Positions 1 through 5,943 of a DNA stretch of 6,561 nt are shown here, one piece after another. Position numbers and translations under genes: made by a program. Source of the stretch: an uncultured Lachnospiraceae bacterium. GTDB taxonomy: Bacteria; Bacillota; Clostridia; Lachnospirales; Lachnospiraceae. The stretch is from contig CAJTNT010000084.1 of NCBI GenBank assembly GCA_910577785.1, positions 1 to 6,561 on the forward strand, given 5' to 3'. Positions within the stretch are counted from its first letter, which is position 1. The number at the start of each line of letters is the position of its first letter. The notes beneath the pieces are model-generated. The model did not search any database. It saw only the letters and a program-made list of their open reading frames with translations, and was not told the origin of the DNA.

Positions 1-45
1 GTGCATATTTCTACATACACTGTTCTTTGCATCGTCCTTATCTAA
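1..45 (-). pseudogene. Frame-shifted continuation of the PL8 lyase F5/8C domain (partial, runs off the window)
   Basis: Directly after the lyase stop codon, another minus-strand frame is open to the window edge. From position 45 it reads LDKDDAKNSVCRNMH. Joined to the preceding FDANVI, it resembles the next stretch of an F5/8 type C domain, where a hydrophobic strand (VxLD) is followed by a loop and an R-x-x-[E/H] strand. Adding one T to the TTT run (plus-strand AAA, 44-46) fuses both parts without a break: ATT TTA GAT instead of ATT TAG. The segment is short, so the open frame alone is weak evidence; the case rests on the domain being cut after about 57 of its usual 130 or so residues. A sequencing error would look the same. 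Confidence 0.5.
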
Positions 46-3000
46 ATGACATTGGCGTCAAAGGACGCGCCTTCCCCCATATCCACCTGGAACCATTCTT
101 CCTCTTCTGTATTGGACTGCCAACGGCTGACCGTCGTATTGGTATCCACAGCATTTGCCGCCGGATATGCGCTATGTGCGCTGCTGGCTGTCACCGACTT
201 ATTCAGGCAGATATCCTTATATACCGTCAGCGGGAGACTGGCAGAAATATCTTCCCCATTTACCGTGGCAATGGCCTCTGTTTCCCCCTGCCCCACAAAC
301 TGCAGGGTGCCGTTGTTATATTTTGCCACCTCGCCATCGTCCGTGCGGTAGCTTAATTCGCTGACCCCATTCATCGGCGCCGTCTTTAAGAGCGGCACGG
401 CGTCATAGCCAATCACGCCGTCAAGGGCGCTGTCTGCAAAACGGATCTGCTGCACCGGCACATTATCCGGTTTGTAGTCAAAGGTAATATCTGCAAGGAC
501 AATATCTCCCAAAAGCGCAAGCTTTACATAATTCCGGCCATCCTCCCTGCTGGGGATGCTATACACGGTTTTCGTATATCCCGTGCTGTCTGTCCCCTGG
601 GCATTTGCGGTTACTTCCGCCTCCGCAAAAGCTTTCCCGTCTTCGGAAACAGACGCCAGCAGCCTGCCGCCTTCTTTTTGGTAAGCCGTCACCTGCATGT
701 CCTGGATATTGGTCCAGCTGTAAAGCAGCCCATTGTCTTCCGCCGTCGCCCTTACCACGTCCGCATCGCCGCCAAAAGCATCCTGGCTGCTGTTGGAAAT
801 AAATTCTATATTGCGGTCCTCATACAGCCTGCCCGCGTTCAGCAGCGTATCCCTAATGGTCTTTCTGTCGCTGTTGCTCCTCATAGTCGCGTCAAACTTC
901 GTAAACTGGGGCGCCCAGTCCTTGGTCCTGTGCTTCTGCACCTCAACCTTCAGGTAATTTGCCCCCTTGTTGACGCCCGTATCCGGCACAGAGATCATTT
1001 CCTTAAACCAAGCTGTCGTCGGCGCAGTCCCCAAAAGCTGGTACTCTTGTTCTGTCCAGGCTTCGCCGTCCTCCGAAGTGTAGAGGCGGATTGTCCCCAA
1101 ATCCTTATCATACCCATAGACCTCCAGCCGGAAATCCTGGAGCCCTGGCAGCATATAGCTAAAAGACTGCACCGTATTGGAGGTCCGCTTGATCCGCGTA
1201 ATATCCCCATTGAAATTGCCTGGGTTGCCTGCATCCAACGCCCAGGCGGAGGTGTAGGAAAGCATCTTGCCAAAATCCTCAAATTCATCATGGAAGGCCG
1301 TAATCCCCGGGATGGTAAAGGAAGCTTCCTCGCCAAGCCCGCTTAAGGCATCCCCGTTTTTGGCCTGTGCTGCCAGGTAATATGTCTCCCCAGGCGTAAG
1401 CCCATAGATGGTCACCACATGCTTCTTCGTCTCCACGGTCTTGGTGTAATTCCCGCTTTCCGTGCCCAGCTGCACCAGGTAGCTGTCCGCATTCGCCGAC
1501 TTCTCTATCGTCACTTTTAGGTCGTCCCCATCCATGGAAATGTCGGTAATCCCCACCGGGCTGAGCGCCACTGGCTCATAAGAGAAATCTGCGTGGAAAT
1601 TCTTGCCCATGGCACGGCTGGCATTGACCCGCAGCTTAATGCTCGGCGAAGTCTGCAGAACCTCCACCCCGTCATCCAGCTTCAAGATGCCCTTGGCTGC
1701 ACGGTTCAGCTCCAGATTGATGTATCCCGGATTTTCCCAGGTACTGTCTGACACAACCAGGGACAGCCCCTCATCGTTTTCCGTCACCATCACGGTGGCT
1801 GCGCTGTCGCAGGTAAGGTAATTCTTCACCCCGCCCAGATCCAGGGAATGGTAGCCATCCTGCCAGAAATTAACGCCCAGCTTCCCTAATGTCTTTTCGT
1901 AAACGGCGTGCGCCTTGCCATCCTGCTGCAGGATTTCCACATCCGCGTCCGCCGCATAAGCCTGGGTCTGCTCCTTGCCCTGCCCCGGCAGCAGCACGTA
2001 GGCATAAGAAGCATCCTCCGCCTTGCCGTCCTGGCTGTGGTTTTCCCAAACGGTAAAGTAATCTGCCTGCTGCTCGCTGGGATCCGTATTGTACTCCCCT
2101 AAATCGGTCCATTTGCCCTTCCTTGTTTCACTCTTCACCGTAAGGCTGGCGCTGCCCGGGAAATAAAAGCCAATATCCGACTGTGCGGTATTCCCCTGCA
2201 TATGCAGTGTCTGGATGTCCCCATATACGGTTTCCTGCCCATCCATCGCCATCTGCTTCTGTTCCCCATTGATGTCATAGGTACGGTTCCCTTCCTTCAG
2301 CATGTAGTTCTCCAGCGTGGTCTCTACCTGCCCCGGCCCATTGATATCGCTGCCCAAGGCCACGACCTCATCATCAAACAGGAACCAGGATTTTTTCGCG
2401 CTGAGCTTATTGCTAAAGGACATATCCATCCCCGTCACGCCATACGCGCCGTCCGTCACGCCGCCAGTAAAACTGTTCTGGTTAAACTGGACGGCCTGCC
2501 GGTTTTTGTAAATTGCCGTCGCCCCTGGCAGCCGGTACCAGTCCATGGTTGGCTTCTGTACGCCGTCATAGCGTTCAAGGTCGTTGTTGTACAGATAGGT
2601 CGCCCCATTGCCCGTGTAATGCCCATAACGGTTGGAGTCGCCCACCTCATAGGTTTTAATCCGCCTGGAAGCCATTGAGATCCCATATGCCCAGCCCCCT
2701 TTGGACCAGTGGACGGTACGCGCCCCCGCATTCATCTGGTAGGTATTGCCGTCAAAAGAAATCGGCTGGATACTGTCGTCGGCCAGGATATTGCTCACCT
2801 TCACCACCGTATCCAGGGGGAATTTGTACCAGGGCGTATCTGCGCTGAAGTACATCTGGTCCATCATATAATCATTGCTGAACCACTCCTTAATCACCCC
2901 TTTAAACTGAAGGCCGACCTCCTCCGGCGCGGACTCCGCCAGCATCAGCATGGCATTGGCAATCACAAGGCCGCCCCTGGGCTGCGTCGTGTCTGTCCTC

Positions 3001-4097
3001 GTAATCTCTCGCCCGCGGAACATATCCATACATAGCCCCTTATAGACGATCGGCTCATAGGAATCCCGTACCCAGTCATAGACAAGCTGTGCATTCTCCT
3101 GCCCCAGATCCCATTGGGTTCCTGCCAGCATATGGAACAGCAGCGCCGTATCCGTCAGGCACATCAGCCCATAACCGCCATTGTAGGGATAAAAATCATG
3201 CTGTACAAATGTCCCGTCCGTATAATAACCATCTCTGGATGTACTGTACTGCAGCAGTTCCGGCATGGTTTTCTTAATCACTGCAAAGTAGGACGGATCC
3301 TCGCTCAAGACTGCCCCATACATATGCGCCCGCATACACCAGGTTGCATTTGCCCCCGTATACCCTGACTGTTTGAGGAATTTACGGGTAGAAGCTGCAT
3401 ATTTTTTCACCTCCGCCTCTTCAAACTCATCATAAAGCAGGATCAATGTCTCGCCAAAATAAATCGGCGCCCCCAGCTCCCAGGAAAACCAGTTCCCATA
3501 CTTCACGGTCCGGTCGCCGTTATAGTGGTTTTCCCATGTATAAGCAATGGCGTCCTTAATATCCGCCAGCATTTCCTTATTCTGATACAGGCTGCAGCCC
3601 TTTGTCTGGTAAGCCAGAGCCATGGCGCGGATATACTGGAATGTAAAATGAATAGAGTTTGCGTTCATATAGGCATCCTTGCTGCGGTGCCCCAGAGGAT
3701 ATTCTGCAAAAATATAGTCTTTCGAAGGATCCAGTTCAGGATCTAATTTCTCATTGGCATCCAAGTAATTCCCATTGATGGCATTGCACACGGGAGATTT
3801 ATTCATCTTCTCCCAATAAAGCTGAGCCGTCTCATCAATAGAGCCAATCATTAGCTTCACGCCAGGCGCATTGGGATCATAATCCCCGCCCACGGCCATG
3901 TCAAAAAAACGCTTCCGCATCTGGGCGAACTCATTCTCCTGGCCTTCCTCCGCCTCCTGCGCCTCCTGCGCCTCCTGCGCCTCCTGCCGGGCAGGCGCCT
4001 GTGCATTGGCATGCGGGAGATTGCCCAAGACAGACGACAGGGATAAGAGAATCCCCAGGGAAGCAGACAACACTCTGATCATACTTTTCTTTTTCAT
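42..4097 (-). CDS. Secreted polysaccharide lyase family 8 (hyaluronate/chondroitin/xanthan lyase family), multi-modular, C-terminus truncated
   Basis: PL8 enzymes cleave uronic-acid-containing polysaccharides by beta-elimination outside the cell. The start at 4097 is fixed by AAGGAGG eight bases upstream and gives 1351 aa. Visible modules: signal peptide 1-32 (MKKK, hydrophobic core, ANA cleavage); (QEA)4 linker 38-49; alpha/alpha toroid about 57-415; central beta-sandwich about 430-690 (YTGNGATYLYNND at 494, RLPGA at 522, KSWFLFDDEVVALG at 569); smaller PL8 C-terminal sandwich about 716-840 (GVNFWQDG at 741); FN3-like 846-931; two related jelly-roll-like modules 935-1071 and 1078-1208; bacterial Ig-like 1214-1293; start of F5/8 type C 1295-1351. 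The family's catalytic residues are present: Asn250 (TGAN), His300 and Tyr309 (FVQHDFYPYNGGYG), and Arg361/Arg363 (FRGREITR). The NWFSWELG motif at 202 lines the substrate cleft. The catalytic half looks intact, so activity is plausible. The substrate cannot be fixed from motifs. The tail ends mid-domain, apparently through a frameshift, so any cell-wall anchor is lost or lies outside the window. Confidence 0.93.
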   Translation of the reverse strand: MKKKSMIRVLSASLGILLSLSSVLGNLPHANAQAPARQEAQEAQEAQEAEEGQENEFAQMRKRFFDMAVGGDYDPNAPGVKLMIGSIDETAQLYWEKMNKSPVCNAINGNYLDANEKLDPELDPSKDYIFAEYPLGHRSKDAYMNANSIHFTFQYIRAMALAYQTKGCSLYQNKEMLADIKDAIAYTWENHYNGDRTVKYGNWFSWELGAPIYFGETLILLYDEFEEAEVKKYAASTRKFLKQSGYTGANATWCMRAHMYGAVLSEDPSYFAVIKKTMPELLQYSTSRDGYYTDGTFVQHDFYPYNGGYGLMCLTDTALLFHMLAGTQWDLGQENAQLVYDWVRDSYEPIVYKGLCMDMFRGREITRTDTTQPRGGLVIANAMLMLAESAPEEVGLQFKGVIKEWFSNDYMMDQMYFSADTPWYKFPLDTVVKVSNILADDSIQPISFDGNTYQMNAGARTVHWSKGGWAYGISMASRRIKTYEVGDSNRYGHYTGNGATYLYNNDLERYDGVQKPTMDWYRLPGATAIYKNRQAVQFNQNSFTGGVTDGAYGVTGMDMSFSNKLSAKKSWFLFDDEVVALGSDINGPGQVETTLENYMLKEGNRTYDINGEQKQMAMDGQETVYGDIQTLHMQGNTAQSDIGFYFPGSASLTVKSETRKGKWTDLGEYNTDPSEQQADYFTVWENHSQDGKAEDASYAYVLLPGQGKEQTQAYAADADVEILQQDGKAHAVYEKTLGKLGVNFWQDGYHSLDLGGVKNYLTCDSAATVMVTENDEGLSLVVSDSTWENPGYINLELNRAAKGILKLDDGVEVLQTSPSIKLRVNASRAMGKNFHADFSYEPVALSPVGITDISMDGDDLKVTIEKSANADSYLVQLGTESGNYTKTVETKKHVVTIYGLTPGETYYLAAQAKNGDALSGLGEEASFTIPGITAFHDEFEDFGKMLSYTSAWALDAGNPGNFNGDITRIKRTSNTVQSFSYMLPGLQDFRLEVYGYDKDLGTIRLYTSEDGEAWTEQEYQLLGTAPTTAWFKEMISVPDTGVNKGANYLKVEVQKHRTKDWAPQFTKFDATMRSNSDRKTIRDTLLNAGRLYEDRNIEFISNSSQDAFGGDADVVRATAEDNGLLYSWTNIQDMQVTAYQKEGGRLLASVSEDGKAFAEAEVTANAQGTDSTGYTKTVYSIPSREDGRNYVKLALLGDIVLADITFDYKPDNVPVQQIRFADSALDGVIGYDAVPLLKTAPMNGVSELSYRTDDGEVAKYNNGTLQFVGQGETEAIATVNGEDISASLPLTVYKDICLNKSVTASSAHSAYPAANAVDTNTTVSRWQSNTEEEEWFQVDMGEGASFDANVI
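3951..3986 (-). repeat. Four perfect 9-bp tandem repeats encoding (QEA)4
   Basis: The minus-strand unit CAGGAGGCG occurs four times in succession without a mismatch, and a related acidic stretch (EEGQENE) follows. It codes for a Gln-Glu-Ala linker between the signal peptide and the lyase toroid. Because the unit is a multiple of three, copy-number change by slippage would only alter linker length. Each unit contains AGGAGG, the core Shine-Dalgarno sequence. Confidence 0.95.
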
Positions 4098-4105
4098 ACT
4101 GATAG

Positions 4106-4112
4106 CCTCCTT
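4106..4112 (-). promoter_or_regulatory. Ribosome binding site of the PL8 lyase
   Basis: AAGGAGG on the minus strand lies eight bases before the ATG at 4095-4097. It decides the start: the frame stays open upstream to an ATG at 4229, but that one has no such site, overlaps the promoter region and would bury the signal peptide. Confidence 0.85.
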
Positions 4113-4200
4113 TTTTGCAAGCCTGCCGCCCTCCGCAGCAAGCCTTTGGTTAAGATACTGCCGCTTCTGCATCTGCGGGGAATGCAAAATACGGCACATA

Positions 4201-4223
4201 TACAATATAGATTTATTGTACCA
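4201..4223 (-). promoter_or_regulatory. Operator-like palindrome overlapping a secondary extended -10 box, PL8 upstream region
   Basis: TACAATA-N6-TATTGTA (4201-4220) is a perfect 7-bp inverted repeat. On the minus strand its upstream arm, with the preceding bases, reads TGGTACAAT (4223-4215), an extended -10 match, and TTGCAC lies 14 bp further upstream (4240-4235). It sits about 105-125 bp before the lyase start and just downstream of the stronger promoter. A regulator bound here could block either promoter, as expected for a substrate-induced extracellular lyase. No regulator gene is visible nearby, and the arms do not match a known operator that I recognise. Confidence 0.35.
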
Positions 4224-4258
4224 TGGCATCCATTGTGCAAAAACGGGTGATTTTTAAG

Positions 4259-4287
4259 ATTATAAGGGGGATTTTTATGCATTTTAA
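4259..4287 (-). promoter_or_regulatory. Probable main sigma-A promoter of the PL8 lyase
   Basis: On the minus strand, TTAAAA (4287-4282), a 17-bp spacer and a perfect TATAAT (4264-4259) precede the lyase. Transcription would start near 4252 and leave a leader of about 150 nt before the ATG. The leader contains the 4201-4220 palindrome and a possible CCGCAG/CTGCGG stem close to the ribosome binding site. Confidence 0.55.
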
Positions 4288-4337
4288 CAGAAATAACCGA
4301 AAATGAAATCCGACACATTGACGCAATGCCGGATTTC
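4288..4337 (-). terminator. Rho-independent terminator after the aldo/keto reductase
   Basis: GAAATCCG (4305-4312) pairs with CGGATTTC (4330-4337), and inside them CATTG (4316-4320) pairs with CAATG (4324-4328) around a 3-nt loop, giving a two-part stem. Read on the minus strand the hairpin starts 16 bp after the reductase stop codon and is followed by a moderately T-rich tract (ATTTTCGGTTATTTC). The plus-strand side has no T tract, so it serves the minus strand. It separates the reductase from the lyase transcript. Confidence 0.6.
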
Positions 4338-4353
4338 AGAAATGTAAACAGTT

Positions 4354-5484
4354 CTAAGCTTTCAGTTTTTCCACAAAACTGGCCATGGCCTCAGAAATCT
4401 TAATCTGCTGCGGACAGACCGCCTCGCAGCTTCGGCATCCGATGCAGGCGCCAGGCTGTTTTTCCTCGGGAACGGCTCTCAGCGCCATTGGCGCAAGAAA
4501 GCCGCCCCCGGTAAAGCTATGTTCATTATACAGTCCCAACAAGGACGGAATATCCAAGCCCTGCGGGCAGTGGCTGACACAATAGCGGCAGGAAGTACAG
4601 GGCAGCGTATGGCCAATCATATCGGCCGCGATGGACAGCAGCGTGTCCATTTCCTGGCCTTCCAAGGGCTTCTCTTCTGCAAATGTCTGGATATTTTCCT
4701 TAAGCTGCACCATATCCGACATGCCGGACAGCACCATCGTCACCTCTGGGAGGGACTGCAGGAAACGGAATGCCCAGGCCGGAGCCTTCTCTTCGGGGCG
4801 CAGGGCTTTCAGCCTGCCCTCTGCATCCTTCGGAAGGTTGGCCAGCTTCCCGCCGCGCAGCGGCTCCATCACCCAGACCGGGATGCCGTATTCGCGCAGC
4901 AGCGCTACCTTGGCCTTTGCATCCTGGAACTCCCAGTCGATATAATTTAACTGGATCTGGCAGAACTCCATATCCTTGCCATAGGCTTCCAGGAAACGCT
5001 TCATAACCGCACAGCTGCCATGGGCAGAAAATCCCAGGTGGCGGATCCGGCCATTTTCTTTCTGCTTCTTCAGATATTCATAAATCCCATACTGCGGATC
5101 CAGGTAAGCGTCAATATTCATTTCACATACATTGTGGAACAAGTAAAAATCAAAATACCCGACCTGGCATTTTTCCAGCTGCTTTTCAAAGATTTCCTCC
5201 ACCTTCGGCATATTAGAAAGGTCGTATCCCGGGAACTTGTCGGCAAGGCAAAAGCTCTCCCGGGGATATTTCTGCAGGGCTTTTCCAATGACAAGCTCAG
5301 AATTGCCTGCGTGATAGCCCCATGCTGTGTCGTAATAATTTATGCCCTGACCCATGGCATACTCTACCATTTCCATGGCAGCCGCCTCGTCAATCCTGCT
5401 GTCGTCCCCCTCTGTCACAGGCAGGCGCATCGCCCCTAATCCAAGGGCTGACAGCTTTAAATCCTGGAATGCTTTGTAATACAT
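4354..5484 (-). CDS. Aldo/keto reductase with C-terminal dicluster ferredoxin domain
   Basis: This is a cytoplasmic NAD(P)H-type oxidoreductase of the aldo/keto reductase superfamily fused to a [4Fe-4S] tail, 376 aa, a common length for this clostridial subfamily. Residues 1-285 form the TIM barrel. The usual catalytic tetrad is visible: Asp52 (NYYDTA), Tyr57 (WGYHAGNSE), Lys83 (ADKFPG) and His117 (LFHN). The GFSAHG strand at 151 is also typical. Residues 296-306 (CTSCRYCVSHCP) and 347-357 (CIGCRSCEAVCP) are two CxxCxxCxxxCP motifs for two [4Fe-4S] clusters, which could pass electrons between the barrel and a ferredoxin or flavin partner. The ATG at 5484 follows AAAGGAGG with 8 bases between. 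The gene has its own promoter and terminator, so it is probably monocistronic. The substrate is unknown; the family acts on diverse aldehydes, ketones and sugars. No damage is visible. Confidence 0.93.
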   Translation of the reverse strand: MYYKAFQDLKLSALGLGAMRLPVTEGDDSRIDEAAAMEMVEYAMGQGINYYDTAWGYHAGNSELVIGKALQKYPRESFCLADKFPGYDLSNMPKVEEIFEKQLEKCQVGYFDFYLFHNVCEMNIDAYLDPQYGIYEYLKKQKENGRIRHLGFSAHGSCAVMKRFLEAYGKDMEFCQIQLNYIDWEFQDAKAKVALLREYGIPVWVMEPLRGGKLANLPKDAEGRLKALRPEEKAPAWAFRFLQSLPEVTMVLSGMSDMVQLKENIQTFAEEKPLEGQEMDTLLSIAADMIGHTLPCTSCRYCVSHCPQGLDIPSLLGLYNEHSFTGGGFLAPMALRAVPEEKQPGACIGCRSCEAVCPQQIKISEAMASFVEKLKA

Positions 5485-5518
5485 CGTCTGCTCCTCCTTT
5501 TCCTTATCGTTTTCCTTG

Positions 5519-5566
5519 GGAACTGTTCCGTCAAGTCATTGCCATGAGTAATTGTTCCACAGTTCC
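5519..5566 (-). promoter_or_regulatory. Long hairpin in the reductase leader, with an embedded 11-bp palindrome
   Basis: On the minus strand GGAACTGT (5566-5559) is exactly complementary to ACAGTTCC (5526-5519), and the 32-nt loop can form an inner TCAT-GGCA-ATGA stem. The downstream arm is also part of a compact palindrome, GGAAC-A-GTTCC (5529-5519). A third GGAAC lies at 5558-5554. The element sits between promoter and start codon and is not followed by a U tract, so it looks more like a leader control structure or operator than a terminator. Confidence 0.4.
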
Positions 5567-5580
5567 TTCGCAGCAGACAT
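5536..5580 (-). CDS. Possible 14-residue leader peptide upstream of the reductase
   Basis: An ATG at 5580-5578 opens a short frame, MSAAKELWNNYSWQ, ending in TGA. It is preceded by AAAAGGAG (5598-5591) with a 10-nt gap. The predicted transcription start lies close to that site, so the leader before it would be very short, which weakens the call. The last codons fall inside the hairpin 5519-5566, an arrangement that would let translation affect folding. There is no family support; it could be chance. Confidence 0.2.
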   Translation of the reverse strand: MSAAKELWNNYSWQ

Positions 5581-5601
5581 CTGTCCGCCGCTCCTTTTAT
5601 C

Positions 5602-5630
5602 AGTATAGAACAGATTGGCAGGAATGGCAA
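5602..5630 (-). promoter_or_regulatory. Sigma-A promoter of the aldo/keto reductase
   Basis: On the minus strand TTGCCA (5630-5625), a 17-bp spacer and TATACT (5607-5602) form a good match to the vegetative consensus, five of six bases at the -10. The predicted start near 5595 gives a leader of about 110 nt containing the hairpin at 5519-5566. Confidence 0.65.
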
Positions 5631-5660
5631 ATACTTTTCTGCTATATGATGCGATAGCTT

Positions 5661-5791
5661 TCAGGCATATTTAATTTACTTTTCATGGGGTGGGGAAAAG
5701 TGGCTCAACGGCCGCTGCGGAAGTGGGAAGGTGTCACATTTCCTTGCATGGCAGGAAGTTTCTCATCCTGTGAAAAGTAATCAGGCATATT
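5661..5791. repeat. 11-bp direct repeats flanking a 10-bp inverted repeat (small element-like structure)
   Basis: TCAGGCATATT occurs at 5661-5671 and again at 5781-5791, exactly 120 bp apart. Between them TTACTTTTCA (5676-5685) is the exact reverse complement of TGAAAAGTAA (5771-5780), which directly abuts the right-hand direct repeat. The order is direct repeat, 4 bp, inverted arm, 85 bp, inverted arm, direct repeat. This resembles a tiny non-autonomous mobile element with target duplications, but 11 bp would be a long duplication and the left inverted arm is not flush. A local duplication or regulatory repeats are alternatives. Confidence 0.4.
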
Positions 5792-5820
5792 GCTTTGGTG
5801 GCGAAATATCAATCTATAAT
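5790..5820 (+). promoter_or_regulatory. Weak candidate promoter for the membrane protein gene
   Basis: A perfect TATAAT at 5815-5820 is preceded by TTGCTT (5790-5795) at a long 19-bp spacing. A second TATAAT at 5843-5848 has no recognisable -35. Either would leave a leader of about 90-120 nt. The -10 boxes are good and the -35 elements poor, so the exact promoter is uncertain. Confidence 0.25.
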
Positions 5821-5943
5821 AGCGCATGCTGGGGCAATCAGCTATAATCGGAAGAATTTTGATAAAAATACAATAGAAATAGGAACATAATTGTGCTACT
5901 CTGTTAGAGGTAAAATTGAAAATTGCAAAGGAGACAAAACGAT

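Larger units (their letters stand above)
5631..5926. other. Repeat-rich divergent intergenic region without a convincing gene
   Basis: No intact gene is supported here. The region holds the direct/inverted repeat structure at 5661-5791, an imperfect palindrome TTCCTTGC-ATG-GCAGGAA region (5740-5757), and two perfect TATAAT boxes (5815-5820 and 5843-5848) preceded by similar CAATC words. A minus-strand frame ending at 5705 carries a faint AraC-like C-terminal pattern but has no intact domain. Base composition becomes AT-rich from about 5800. Confidence 0.6.

Noticed and set aside
678..1346. A 222-residue open frame on the plus strand, antisense to the lyase
   Set aside because: It lies wholly opposite a clear PL8 gene in GC-rich sequence, has no recognisable domain and no promoter; it is a shadow of the lyase codon pattern.
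3951..3986. Short tandem repeats as a CRISPR array
   Set aside because: The units are 9 bp, contiguous, without spacers and in frame with the coding sequence.
4098..4229. In-frame upstream extension of the lyase to an ATG at 4229 (44 more residues)
   Set aside because: It lacks a ribosome binding site, contains promoter-like and palindromic sequence, and would place a non-hydrophobic stretch before a typical signal peptide. The ATG at 4097 has a perfect AAGGAGG.
42..5484. Lyase and reductase as one operon
   Set aside because: A hairpin with a T-rich tail follows the reductase and a separate promoter precedes the lyase in a gap of 256 bp.
5923..5943. TTG start at 5923 for the membrane protein
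   Set aside because: The Shine-Dalgarno sequence AAAGGAG at 5927-5933 would lie inside the coding region; it is correctly placed for the ATG at 5944.
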